Below, piece after piece: positions 1 through 6,085 of a stretch of 10,556 bases of DNA (position 1 is its first letter; the number at the start of each line of letters is the position of its first letter). The stretch comes from an uncultured Eggerthellaceae bacterium. GTDB taxonomy: Bacteria > Actinomycetota > Coriobacteriia > Coriobacteriales > Eggerthellaceae. Made by a program: the position numbers and the translations under genes. The stretch spans positions 1 to 10,556 of the forward strand of contig CAQLOA010000037.1 of NCBI GenBank assembly GCA_948829205.1, read 5' to 3'. The notes under the pieces were generated by a model. That model saw only the letters and a list, made by a program, of their open reading frames with translations, was not told where the DNA came from and did not search any database.

Positions 1-1
1 C

Positions 2-418
2 ATCAAGCGCATCCTGGAAGAGATTCCCCACAGCAAGCTGAACGGCAGCTGGGAAAGCCGCCTGGCCAACAACGTCAACTTCTCCTTCGAGTTCATCGAA
101 GGCGAGGGCATGCTTCTGCAGCTGGCCGCAAAGGGGCTTTGCACGTCTTCGGGAAGCGCCTGCACGTCGGGCTCGCTTGACCCGTCGCACGTGCTGCTGG
201 CCATCGGGCTGCCCCACGAGATAGCGCACGGTTCGCTGCGCGCCACCATCGGGCGCGACACCACCATGGAGGACATCGACTACATGGTGGACTCGCTGGT
301 GGCGACGATCGAGAACCTGCGCATGATGAGCCCCCTGTATGAGGACTTCAAGCACGGCAACTACGACAGCATCATCGCCGGCTATGCGGCCGACGGCATG
401 AAGAACGTCCACGCATAA
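2..418 (+). CDS. nifS: Cysteine desulfurase, NifS/IscS type (3' part only)
   Basis: This is the last 138 residues of a PLP-dependent cysteine desulfurase; the 5' part lies outside the window. The enzyme takes sulfur from L-cysteine as a persulfide on an active-site cysteine and passes it to a scaffold such as the neighbouring NifU/IscU protein. The active-site loop is plain: SSGSACTSGS lies at fragment residues 49-58, with the catalytic Cys codon at 161-163. After it come the family-typical HVLLAIGL segment and RATIGRDTT, which matches the usual RxSxGxxT motif. The stop is TAA at 416-418. The scaffold gene starts 33 nt later on the same strand, so the two are almost certainly co-transcribed. 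NifS and IscS cannot be told apart from this fragment. The partner without a C-terminal Nfu domain, and the anaerobe-like context, make a general housekeeping role more likely than nitrogen fixation. Confidence 0.95.
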   Translation: MKRILEEIPHSKLNGSWESRLANNVNFSFEFIEGEGMLLQLAAKGLCTSSGSACTSGSLDPSHVLLAIGLPHEIAHGSLRATIGRDTTMEDIDYMVDSLVATIENLRMMSPLYEDFKHGNYDSIIAGYAADGMKNVHA

Positions 419-451
419 ACAAGACCAATCCGTTAGGAAGCAGGTAAAGCA

Positions 452-922
452 ATGGCTATGCAATATAGTGACGCGGTCATGGACCACTTCACGAACCCTA
501 GAAACGTAGGCGAGATAGAGGACGCGAGCGGCTGCGGCACGGTGGGCAATGCCGTCTGTGGCGACATCATGCGCATCTACCTCGACATCGACGACGACGG
601 AATCATCCGCGACGCGAAGTTCAAGACCTTCGGATGCGGCGCGGCCATCGCCACCAGCTCGATGGCCACCGAGCTGGTCAAGGGCAAGACGGTGCAGGAG
701 GCGCTGGAGGTCACCAACAAGGCGGTCATGGAGGCTCTCGACGGCCTTCCTCCCGTCAAGGTGCACTGCTCGCTCCTCGCCGAGGAGGCCATCCACGCGG
801 CGCTTTGGGACTACGCCGAGAAGAACGGCATCAAGATCGAAGGCCTCGAGAAGCCGGTGTCCGACATCTCCGAGCACGACCACGGCCACGTCGAACTCGT
901 CGACAGCGAGGAAGACCTGTAG
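452..922 (+). CDS. nifU: Fe-S cluster assembly scaffold, IscU/NifU N-domain type
   Basis: This 156-residue scaffold protein builds Fe-S clusters using sulfur from the upstream desulfurase. The N-terminus MQYSDAVMDHFTNPRNVG is the family signature. The three cluster-ligand cysteines are Cys36 (in VCGD), Cys62 (in FGCGAAIATSS) and Cys106 (in VHCSLLAEEA). The conserved Asp38 helps release the cluster. It has only the IscU-like domain, without the central ferredoxin-like and C-terminal Nfu domains of Azotobacter NifU. Two ATG codons compete, at 452 and 458. The AGGAAGCAGG stretch at 435-444 suits 452 better, while family members commonly begin at the MQYS equivalent of 458. The tail is unusual: after the fold it ends in an acidic, His-containing segment (EHDHGH at 141-146, then DSEEDL). 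The gene ends at a clear terminator. Confidence 0.95.
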   Translation: MAMQYSDAVMDHFTNPRNVGEIEDASGCGTVGNAVCGDIMRIYLDIDDDGIIRDAKFKTFGCGAAIATSSMATELVKGKTVQEALEVTNKAVMEALDGLPPVKVHCSLLAEEAIHAALWDYAEKNGIKIEGLEKPVSDISEHDHGHVELVDSEEDL

Positions 923-951
923 GCTTTCGCTCCTCGCATTCTTCACAACGC

Positions 952-981
952 CTGATGCAATAGGCTGCGGCTCGCTATAAT
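952..981 (+). promoter_or_regulatory. Candidate promoter of the metG operon, -10 in the terminator loop
   Basis: A perfect TATAAT lies at 976-981. The best -35 is weak: CTGATG at 952-957, with an 18-nt spacer, matches TTGACA at three bases. Transcription would start near 988, inside the 3' arm of the terminator. The metG leader would then be about 29 nt and lack the hairpin. No better promoter is visible in the 94-nt gap. A -10 hexamer can arise by chance, but perfect TATAAT is rare in sequence this GC-rich, and it lies where a promoter is needed. Confidence 0.55.
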
Positions 982-997
982 GAGTCGCAGCCTTTTT
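963..997 (+). terminator. Intrinsic terminator after nifU
   Basis: The arms GGCTGCGGCTC (963-973) and GAGTCGCAGCC (982-992) form an 11-bp stem with one G-T wobble. The loop is 8 nt (974-981), and TTTTT follows at 993-997. A962 can extend the stem by pairing with T993. This is a textbook Rho-independent terminator, 40 nt after the nifU stop. Its loop contains TATAAT at 976-981, so the same bases may also serve as the -10 element of the metG operon. Confidence 0.9.
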
Positions 998-1016
998 ACG
1001 TCACAGGAGAACTTTC

Positions 1017-2636
1017 ATGCCACATCCCAAGGGTACCTATTCCATCACGACGCCCATCTACTACGTGAACGCCGCGCCGCACCTGGGCACCGCCTACACC
1101 ACCATCGCGGCTGACGCCGTCGCCCGCTACCAGCGCATGAACGGCTACGACGTCGCGTTCGTCACCGGCATGGACGAGCACGGGCAGAAGGTGGCCGACA
1201 CCGCGGCCGACAAGGGCATGCAGCCGCAGGCCTGGTGCGACTCCATGGAGCCGGCCTTCCGCGAGGCCTGGGACATGCTCGACATCTCCTACACCGACTT
1301 CGTGCGCACCACCGAGCCGCGGCATCAGCGCAGCGTGCGCAAGTTCTGGCAGGACCTCTACGACAAGGGCTACCTGTACAAGGGCAGCTACGAGGGCTGG
1401 TACTGCGTGCACGAGGAGACGTACTACGCCGAGTCCGACCTTGAGAAGAACGAGGACGGCGAGTTCGTCTGCCCCGACTGCAAGCGCCCCGTGCAGCTTA
1501 TGGCGTCGGGCGAGGAGAACTGGTTCTTCAAGCTGTCCGAGTTCCAGGACAAGCTGCTGGCGCTGTACGAGAAGCGCCCCGAGTTCATCCGCCCCGAGAC
1601 GCGCCGCAACGAGATCGTTTCGTTCGTCGAGCGCGGGCTGAAGGACTTGTCCATATCGCGCTCCACCTTCGACTGGGGCGTGCCGCTTCCCTTCGACGAG
1701 GACCACGTGGCCTACGTGTGGGCGGACGCGCTGATCGCCTACATCACCGGCATCGGCTATGCCAACGCCGAAGCCGACGGTGGCGACGGCTCGCGCGGCG
1801 ACGAGTTCGAGCGCCGCTGGCCCATGCAGTACCACTTCGTCGGCAAGGACATCACGCGCTTTCACTGCGTCATCTGGCCGGCCATGCTGATGGCTGCAGG
1901 CCTTCCCATAACGCACACGGTGTTCGGCCACGGCTTTTTGCTCACCAAGGGCGAGAAGATGTCGAAGTCGAAGGGCAACGCGCTGCGCCCGGCCGACCTG
2001 GTGGCCATCTTCGGGGTGGACGCCTACCGCTACTACTTCATGAGCGACGTGCAGTTCGGCGCAGACGGCTCCATTTCCATGGAGCGCATGGTGCAGGTGT
2101 ACAACAACGAGCTGGCGAACACCTGGGGCAACCTGGTGTCGCGCGTCACCAGCATGACCAAGAAGTACTTCGATTCCGCGGTGCCCGAGGCGCCGGCCGA
2201 CGCCGAGGCCGTAAAGGACAACCCGCTGCGCGACATGGCCGACGCGCTGTACGTGGAATACGACGAGGCAATGGCGCTCGTGGACTTCACGGCCGCAATC
2301 CATGCCGTGCAGAAGCTCGCCGCGCGGGTGAACCTGTACGTCGAGGACAGCGCGCCGTGGAACCTGGCGAAGGACGAGGCCAAGGCCGGCGAGCTGGCCG
2401 CTGTCATATACAACTCGCTGGAGGCCATCCGCATCATCGCCGCGTATCTGGCGCCCTTCATGCCGAACACCTCGGCCGAGGTGTTCTCGCGGCTGGGCCT
2501 GGGCGACGTGTTCGCCGTGGACGACATCGAATCTGCCACGAAGTGGGGCGGCCTGCCTGCAGGCAACCACGTGGAAATCGGCGACCCGCTGTTCCCACGT
2601 CTTGACGTCGATGCTATCAGCCTTGACATGGAATAG
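1017..2636 (+). CDS. metG: Methionyl-tRNA synthetase
   Basis: This 539-residue class I aminoacyl-tRNA synthetase joins methionine to tRNA-Met in the cytoplasm, using ATP. The Rossmann catalytic domain opens with the YSITTPIYYVN motif. The HIGH-box variant HLGT is at residues 22-25, and GMDEHG follows near 51-56. The connective peptide runs from about 115 to 165. VGKDITRFHC is at 275-284 and the KMSKS loop at 314-318. A helical anticodon-binding domain follows, with the typical SAPWNLAKDE segment. It has no C-terminal EMAPII-like tRNA-binding domain, so it is shorter than the roughly 650-residue Bacillus type. The zinc knuckle is degenerate: Cys130, Cys152 and Cys155 remain, but residue 133 is Glu. 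The ATG start is fixed by AGGAG at 1005-1009, 7 nt upstream. It is the first gene of a five-gene operon, and tatD begins 3 nt after its stop. Confidence 0.97.
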   Translation: MPHPKGTYSITTPIYYVNAAPHLGTAYTTIAADAVARYQRMNGYDVAFVTGMDEHGQKVADTAADKGMQPQAWCDSMEPAFREAWDMLDISYTDFVRTTEPRHQRSVRKFWQDLYDKGYLYKGSYEGWYCVHEETYYAESDLEKNEDGEFVCPDCKRPVQLMASGEENWFFKLSEFQDKLLALYEKRPEFIRPETRRNEIVSFVERGLKDLSISRSTFDWGVPLPFDEDHVAYVWADALIAYITGIGYANAEADGGDGSRGDEFERRWPMQYHFVGKDITRFHCVIWPAMLMAAGLPITHTVFGHGFLLTKGEKMSKSKGNALRPADLVAIFGVDAYRYYFMSDVQFGADGSISMERMVQVYNNELANTWGNLVSRVTSMTKKYFDSAVPEAPADAEAVKDNPLRDMADALYVEYDEAMALVDFTAAIHAVQKLAARVNLYVEDSAPWNLAKDEAKAGELAAVIYNSLEAIRIIAAYLAPFMPNTSAEVFSRLGLGDVFAVDDIESATKWGGLPAGNHVEIGDPLFPRLDVDAISLDME

Positions 2637-2639
2637 CCC

Positions 2640-3635
2640 GTGAGCGACGAAGAGCCTATCTTCCAGGACGAGTACTTCAGGCGCAAGCCGAAGAAGCACG
2701 GGCGCGAGTGGCCCATAGTCGACGCCCCCGAGACGTTCGTGCCTGTCGCTGACACCCACGCGCACCTGGACATGCTGCCTGACCCGGGCCTCGCCCTGGC
2801 GCGCGCAGGCGTGCACAAGGTCGGCTTCCTGGAGGCCATGGTCGATCCGGCGAACGACGTGTCCACCTTCGAGAATCTTGACGATTGGAGGCTGCGGGGC
2901 GAGGTGCTGATGCGCCACATGTCCACACGCATCTGCGGCCAGGGTCACAACTCGCTTCCGAAGACGCGCATCGCCGTGGGCGTGCATCCCCACGAGGCGA
3001 AGAGCTTCGACGACGCCATGGAAAGGAAATTGCTGGAACTGCTGCACGATGCGCGCGTGAGCGCCGTCGGCGAGATAGGGCTTGACTACCACTACGACCA
3101 TTCCCCGCGTCCGGCGCAGAAGGACGCGTTCCGCCGCCAGGTGCAGCTTGCGAAGCAGGCGGGGCTTCCCGTCGTGCTGCACGTGCGGGAGGCGTTCGAC
3201 GATGCGTTCGCCATAATGCGGGAGGAAGGCTGGCCTTGCGCCGGCACCCTTCTTCACTGCTACACGTCCGACGCCAAGGAGGTCGGCCGCTGGGTGGAAG
3301 CGGGATGCTACGTCGCGTTCGGAGGCGCGTTCACCTTCAAGAAGCTGGACGACGTGCGCGAGGCCGCCAAGTTGGTGCCGCTCGACCGCCTGCTCACCGA
3401 GACGGATTCGCCCTTCATGGCGCCCGAGCCGTTCCGTGGGACCACCTGCGAGCCGGCACACGTCATCTTCACGGCCGAGCGCCTGCACGACTACCTGCTC
3501 CGCGGCGACGCCGCCCCCGCTGTGGTCTACGTCGGCGACGAGGACGAAGCGCGCCGATCCTTCCTCACGCAGACCTACGAGAACGCCCTGCGGCTTCTGG
3601 ACCGCCCACCGACCGATTGGCAGGAAGATGCATAG
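2640..3635 (+). CDS. tatD: TatD-family metal-dependent hydrolase / DNase
   Basis: This 331-residue TIM-barrel hydrolase belongs to the amidohydrolase superfamily. Characterised TatD proteins are metal-dependent DNases with a 3'-to-5' activity. The metal ligands are all present: His40 and His42 (DTHAHLD), Glu145 (VGEIGLDY), His181 (VVLHVRE), His206 (LLHCYTS) and Asp256 (TETDSPF). VGVHPHEA at 113-120 is also typical. The chosen start is GTG at 2640, 3 nt after the metG stop, with only a weak GGA upstream; coupling to metG termination would compensate. This gives about 37 residues before the metal site, which in most TatD proteins lies within the first ten. An in-frame GTG at 2739 would remove the extension, but it has no good ribosome-binding site. 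The metG-tatD-rsmA order is shared by many bacteria. Confidence 0.92.
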   Translation: MSDEEPIFQDEYFRRKPKKHGREWPIVDAPETFVPVADTHAHLDMLPDPGLALARAGVHKVGFLEAMVDPANDVSTFENLDDWRLRGEVLMRHMSTRICGQGHNSLPKTRIAVGVHPHEAKSFDDAMERKLLELLHDARVSAVGEIGLDYHYDHSPRPAQKDAFRRQVQLAKQAGLPVVLHVREAFDDAFAIMREEGWPCAGTLLHCYTSDAKEVGRWVEAGCYVAFGGAFTFKKLDDVREAAKLVPLDRLLTETDSPFMAPEPFRGTTCEPAHVIFTAERLHDYLLRGDAAPAVVYVGDEDEARRSFLTQTYENALRLLDRPPTDWQEDA

Positions 3636-4257
3636 AACGATAGTGGTTGGGTCGCCTCGCTCCGACGGCAGGTGCGCGACGCTGGCAGACGAGATGTTCG
3701 AGGCATGCATAGACGAATGCCCCGAGGATGGCGTGTCGGTGGTTGCCGTGTCCAGCGTTGACGTCGCGCCATGCGTAGGTTGCGACGCCTGCCGCAAGGC
3801 ACTGCTGAAGGACGACGAGGCCTACCCGGAGATTCCCGAGAAGGGCGACCCGCTTGCCCAGTGCAACCTTGTGTTTCGAAGCGACGCCTCGGCGCACCAG
3901 TGCGTCATCGGCGACGAGATGGCCGAGGTGCGCAAGCACTTGGATGCCGCCGACGAGCTGATCGTGGTGTCTCCGGTGTACTTCTCGGGCGCGCCCGCGC
4001 AGCTGAAGGCGCTGCTCGACCGCATGCAGCCCTACTTCTGGTCGAACCTGCGCGAACGCACGAAGGAGCGTCGCCCGTGCACGCTGCACGTGGTGCGCGA
4101 AGGGGGAGATCCGCACGGGTTCGACCCGCTTGTGGGCGTCGTGCGTTCGGCGTTCGGCGTGGCTGGCTTCAAGCTGGAACGCGTGGTCGACTGGATGGGG
4201 TGCTTCGACGAAGCCGGCGACATCGTCGCCGACGGCAGGGAGTGCGAGCTTGACTAG
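3628..4257 (+). CDS. Flavodoxin-fold NAD(P)H-dependent FMN reductase-like / iron-sulfur-flavoprotein-like protein
   Basis: This 209-residue protein is probably a cytoplasmic flavin-dependent oxidoreductase; its substrate is unknown. The N-terminus reads TIVVGSPRSDGRCATL, a beta strand followed by the GSPRxxG loop that holds the FMN phosphate. VVSPVYFSGAPAQLKALLDR is the second conserved flavin-side motif of this superfamily. PCVGCDAC gives Cys49, Cys52 and Cys55, as in iron-sulfur flavoproteins. The next cysteines come late, at 79 and 92 (CVIGDEM), so an insertion of more than 20 residues separates them from the first cluster. The ATG at 3628 overlaps the tatD stop by 8 nt (ATGCATAG). AGGAAG abuts it at 3622-3627, which is closer than ideal and points to coupled translation. 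Whether it binds a 4Fe-4S cluster cannot be decided from sequence. It stands between tatD and rsmA, where Firmicutes carry rnmV. Confidence 0.85.
   Translation: MHRTIVVGSPRSDGRCATLADEMFEACIDECPEDGVSVVAVSSVDVAPCVGCDACRKALLKDDEAYPEIPEKGDPLAQCNLVFRSDASAHQCVIGDEMAEVRKHLDAADELIVVSPVYFSGAPAQLKALLDRMQPYFWSNLRERTKERRPCTLHVVREGGDPHGFDPLVGVVRSAFGVAGFKLERVVDWMGCFDEAGDIVADGRECELD
4237..4242 (+). promoter_or_regulatory. Ribosome-binding site that sets the TTG start of rsmA
   Basis: AGGGAG lies 7 nt before the TTG at 4250. It sits inside the end of the flavoprotein gene. It supports TTG as the rsmA start over upstream in-frame codons, which would give a long N-terminus unlike the family. Confidence 0.75.
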
Positions 4258-5146
4258 CGCGTCGCCCCTTGCAACGCCCGGCGCAACGCGCGAGGTGCTT
4301 AAACGCCACGGGTTCAGCCTGAAGAAGTCGCTCGGGCAGAACTTCCTGGTGAACGACGCGGTGGTGGGGAAGATCTTGCAGCTCTCCGAGGTCGGGCCCG
4401 ACGACGTCGTGCTGGAGGTGGGGCCCGGCATCGGTACGCTGACCTACGCGCTGCTTGCTAACGCGCGCGCCGTGGTGGCGGTCGAGCGCGACCCGTCGCT
4501 GCCCGCCGTGCTGGCTGACACGCTTTCGGCTTTCTGGGGAAGGTTCGCCCTGATCGAGAAGGACGCGCTCGACGTGACCGCAGCCGACGTGGCGGAGGCC
4601 GCCGTGACCGTGGGAGCGGCTGCGCCCGGCAAGTTCGTGGCGAACCTGCCCTATGCCGTCGCCGCCACCGTCGTGCTGGGCTGCTTCCAAGACATGTCCA
4701 GCCTTGGGAGCGCCACCGTGATGGTGCAGCGCGAGGTTGCCGAGCGCATGGCGGCCACGCCCGGCACCAAGGCCTACGGCGCCTACACCGTGAAGCTGGC
4801 CATGTACGCCGAGCCCGCAGACTCGTTTTCCGTAGGGCCGGGCAACTTCATGCCGCCTCCGCACGTGGAAAGCACCGTGCTGCGGCTGGACCGAGTCGAA
4901 GGCCCTGCGTCGCCGAAGGCCGTTAAGGCCGCGTGCCGCATGGCCGATGCAGCGTTCTTCGCGCGCCGCAAGACCATCGCGAACTCGTGCAAGCAGTACT
5001 TCGCAAGCCGAGGCGAAGGGGAAGCGGTCGAAAGGTTGCCTGCGATGTTCGAGGCGGCCGGCGTCGACCCCAAGGCTCGCGGCGAGGTGTACCCGCCGAG
5101 CACGTACCTGGCGCTCGGACGCGCCTATGTGGAAGGGAAGGCCTAA
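4250..5146 (+). CDS. rsmA: 16S rRNA (adenine1518-N6/adenine1519-N6)-dimethyltransferase
   Basis: This 298-residue RsmA/KsgA uses S-adenosylmethionine to dimethylate two adjacent adenines in the 3' terminal hairpin of 16S rRNA, a late step of small-subunit assembly. Visible motifs in order are KKSLGQNFL (25-33), the SAM-binding LEVGPGIGTLT (55-65), the acidic VERD (78-81), KDALD (104-108), the catalytic NLPY (132-135), and FFARRKTIANS in the C-terminal helical domain. The start is the TTG at 4250. It has a good AGGGAG site and gives the expected N-terminal length; the frame stays open upstream but is unlike the family. It overlaps the flavoprotein stop by 8 nt (TTGACTAG). Loss of RsmA typically gives kasugamycin resistance in other bacteria. 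Confidence 0.96.
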   Translation: MTSASPLATPGATREVLKRHGFSLKKSLGQNFLVNDAVVGKILQLSEVGPDDVVLEVGPGIGTLTYALLANARAVVAVERDPSLPAVLADTLSAFWGRFALIEKDALDVTAADVAEAAVTVGAAAPGKFVANLPYAVAATVVLGCFQDMSSLGSATVMVQREVAERMAATPGTKAYGAYTVKLAMYAEPADSFSVGPGNFMPPPHVESTVLRLDRVEGPASPKAVKAACRMADAAFFARRKTIANSCKQYFASRGEGEAVERLPAMFEAAGVDPKARGEVYPPSTYLALGRAYVEGKA

Positions 5147-5149
5147 GGC

Positions 5150-5758
5150 ATGAAGATAGCGGTTTACTGCGCATCGACCCCCGGCGACGACCCCTGCTTC
5201 CGCGAAGCCGCGGTGCAGTTGGGGCGCTGGATAGGGGAGAGCGGCAACGACCTGGTCTACGGCGGCAGCGCCGTGGGCATCATGGGCGCCATCGCCCGCG
5301 AGGTGATGGCCGCCGGCGGCTGCGCCTACGGGGTCGAGCCGCAGTTCTTCATCGACGCAGGCGTCGCCCAGGAGAATTTGACCGAGCTGATGGTCGTGGA
5401 CACCATGGCCGAGCGCAAGGCCAAGATGATCGAGCTGGCCGACGTGTTCGTGGCGCTTCCGGGCGGCATCGGCACGCTGGAGGAGATAAGCGAGATCATG
5501 TCGTGCATTCGGCTGGGGCTCGACGTCGCGGAATGCTACCTGCTTAACGTCGACGGGTTCTACGACCCGCTTATCGAGCTTCTGGAGTCGATGGTGCGTC
5601 ACGGGTTCCTCGACCAGGTAGACCTGGACCGCTACCTGTTTCCCACTGACGTGCACGAGCTGTGCGAGATGGTCAGCGCTTTCCAGCGCAACCCCAAAAG
5701 CTGCCTGGCCACGGCCACCGAGCTGGTCGAGCGCAAGGGCTACGAGGCAGCGAAATAG
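5150..5758 (+). CDS. LOG-family nucleoside 5'-monophosphate phosphoribohydrolase
   Basis: This 202-residue Rossmann-fold protein belongs to the Rossman_fold_TIGR00730/LOG family. Plant and some bacterial members release free cytokinin from its riboside monophosphate; many bacterial members hydrolyse AMP or related nucleotides. Key motifs are YGGSAVGIMG (37-46), the catalytic ERK (88-90), and the signature PGGIGTLEE (104-112) with the active-site Glu pair. AVYCAST at the N-terminus is also typical. The ATG at 5150 follows the rsmA stop by 3 nt, with GGAAGGGAAGG at 5131-5141 as a strong ribosome-binding site. It is the last gene of the metG operon and converges on the small minus-strand gene 21 nt away. 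No clear terminator lies in that gap. In this family, lysine decarboxylase annotations are a known historical error. Confidence 0.92.
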   Translation: MKIAVYCASTPGDDPCFREAAVQLGRWIGESGNDLVYGGSAVGIMGAIAREVMAAGGCAYGVEPQFFIDAGVAQENLTELMVVDTMAERKAKMIELADVFVALPGGIGTLEEISEIMSCIRLGLDVAECYLLNVDGFYDPLIELLESMVRHGFLDQVDLDRYLFPTDVHELCEMVSAFQRNPKSCLATATELVERKGYEAAK

Positions 5759-5779
5759 CCGAAGGCTGCAGGCCCGGCC

Positions 5780-6070
5780 CTATGCCGAATCGGCCTGGTT
5801 GAGCTTGTCCACGCAGCGCCGCAGGCGCACGATCGTGTCCTTGCCCACCGGAAGCTCGGCCACCTGGCCGACGGATGACCCTTCGCGCTGGCCCTCCTCC
5901 ATGGAAAGCGCCTTGCGCAAAAACGCCTCGTCGTCGGCGCCTATCATGCCGGCCGACCGGGCCGCGGCAAGGCACTCGTCGATGTCGGTGGAGTCTCCTA
6001 TGCGCCACAGAAGCAGGCGCACCAGGCGCGCCTGGCCTGCGAACTGCCTATGCAGGGGAACCTCTGCCAT
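5780..6070 (-). CDS. Small protein of unknown function, 96 residues
   Basis: I do not recognise this protein. It is likely real for three reasons: codon third positions are strongly G/C, like its neighbours; it starts 15 nt after the upstream peptidase gene on the same strand; and GAAGG at 6074-6078 lies just before the ATG, though spaced tightly. The sequence looks mostly helical and soluble, with an arginine- and leucine-rich stretch near residues 15-23 (RLVRLLLWR) and an acidic middle with TDID and ADDEAF. No signal peptide or membrane segment is seen. The two cysteines, in DECLA and RRCVD, are well apart. It is the last gene of the galU-side unit and converges on the LOG gene. Nothing visible gives a function. 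Confidence 0.65.
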   Translation of the reverse strand: MAEVPLHRQFAGQARLVRLLLWRIGDSTDIDECLAAARSAGMIGADDEAFLRKALSMEEGQREGSSVGQVAELPVGKDTIVRLRRCVDKLNQADSA

Positions 6071-6085
6071 GACCTTCGCCCCGCG

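Noticed and set aside
3436..3627. An upstream ATG that would add 64 residues to the flavoprotein
   Set aside because: That stretch is read out of frame inside tatD and has no family similarity. The flavin-binding strand starts right after the ATG at 3628.
996..3797. A 933-codon open frame on the minus strand opposite metG and tatD
   Set aside because: It lies antisense to two genes with full catalytic motifs. Its product is full of Val, His, Arg and Leu without any family motif, as expected from the reverse of high-GC codons.
4169..5656. A 495-codon open frame on the minus strand opposite rsmA and the LOG gene
   Set aside because: It is antisense to two clear genes, with low-complexity His/Arg/Val composition and no motif.
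5757..5795. GC-rich inverted repeats (GGCCCGGCC, GCCGAATCGGC) between the convergent LOG and small genes as a terminator
   Set aside because: The arms are short with loops too small to fold well, and no T-run follows on either strand.
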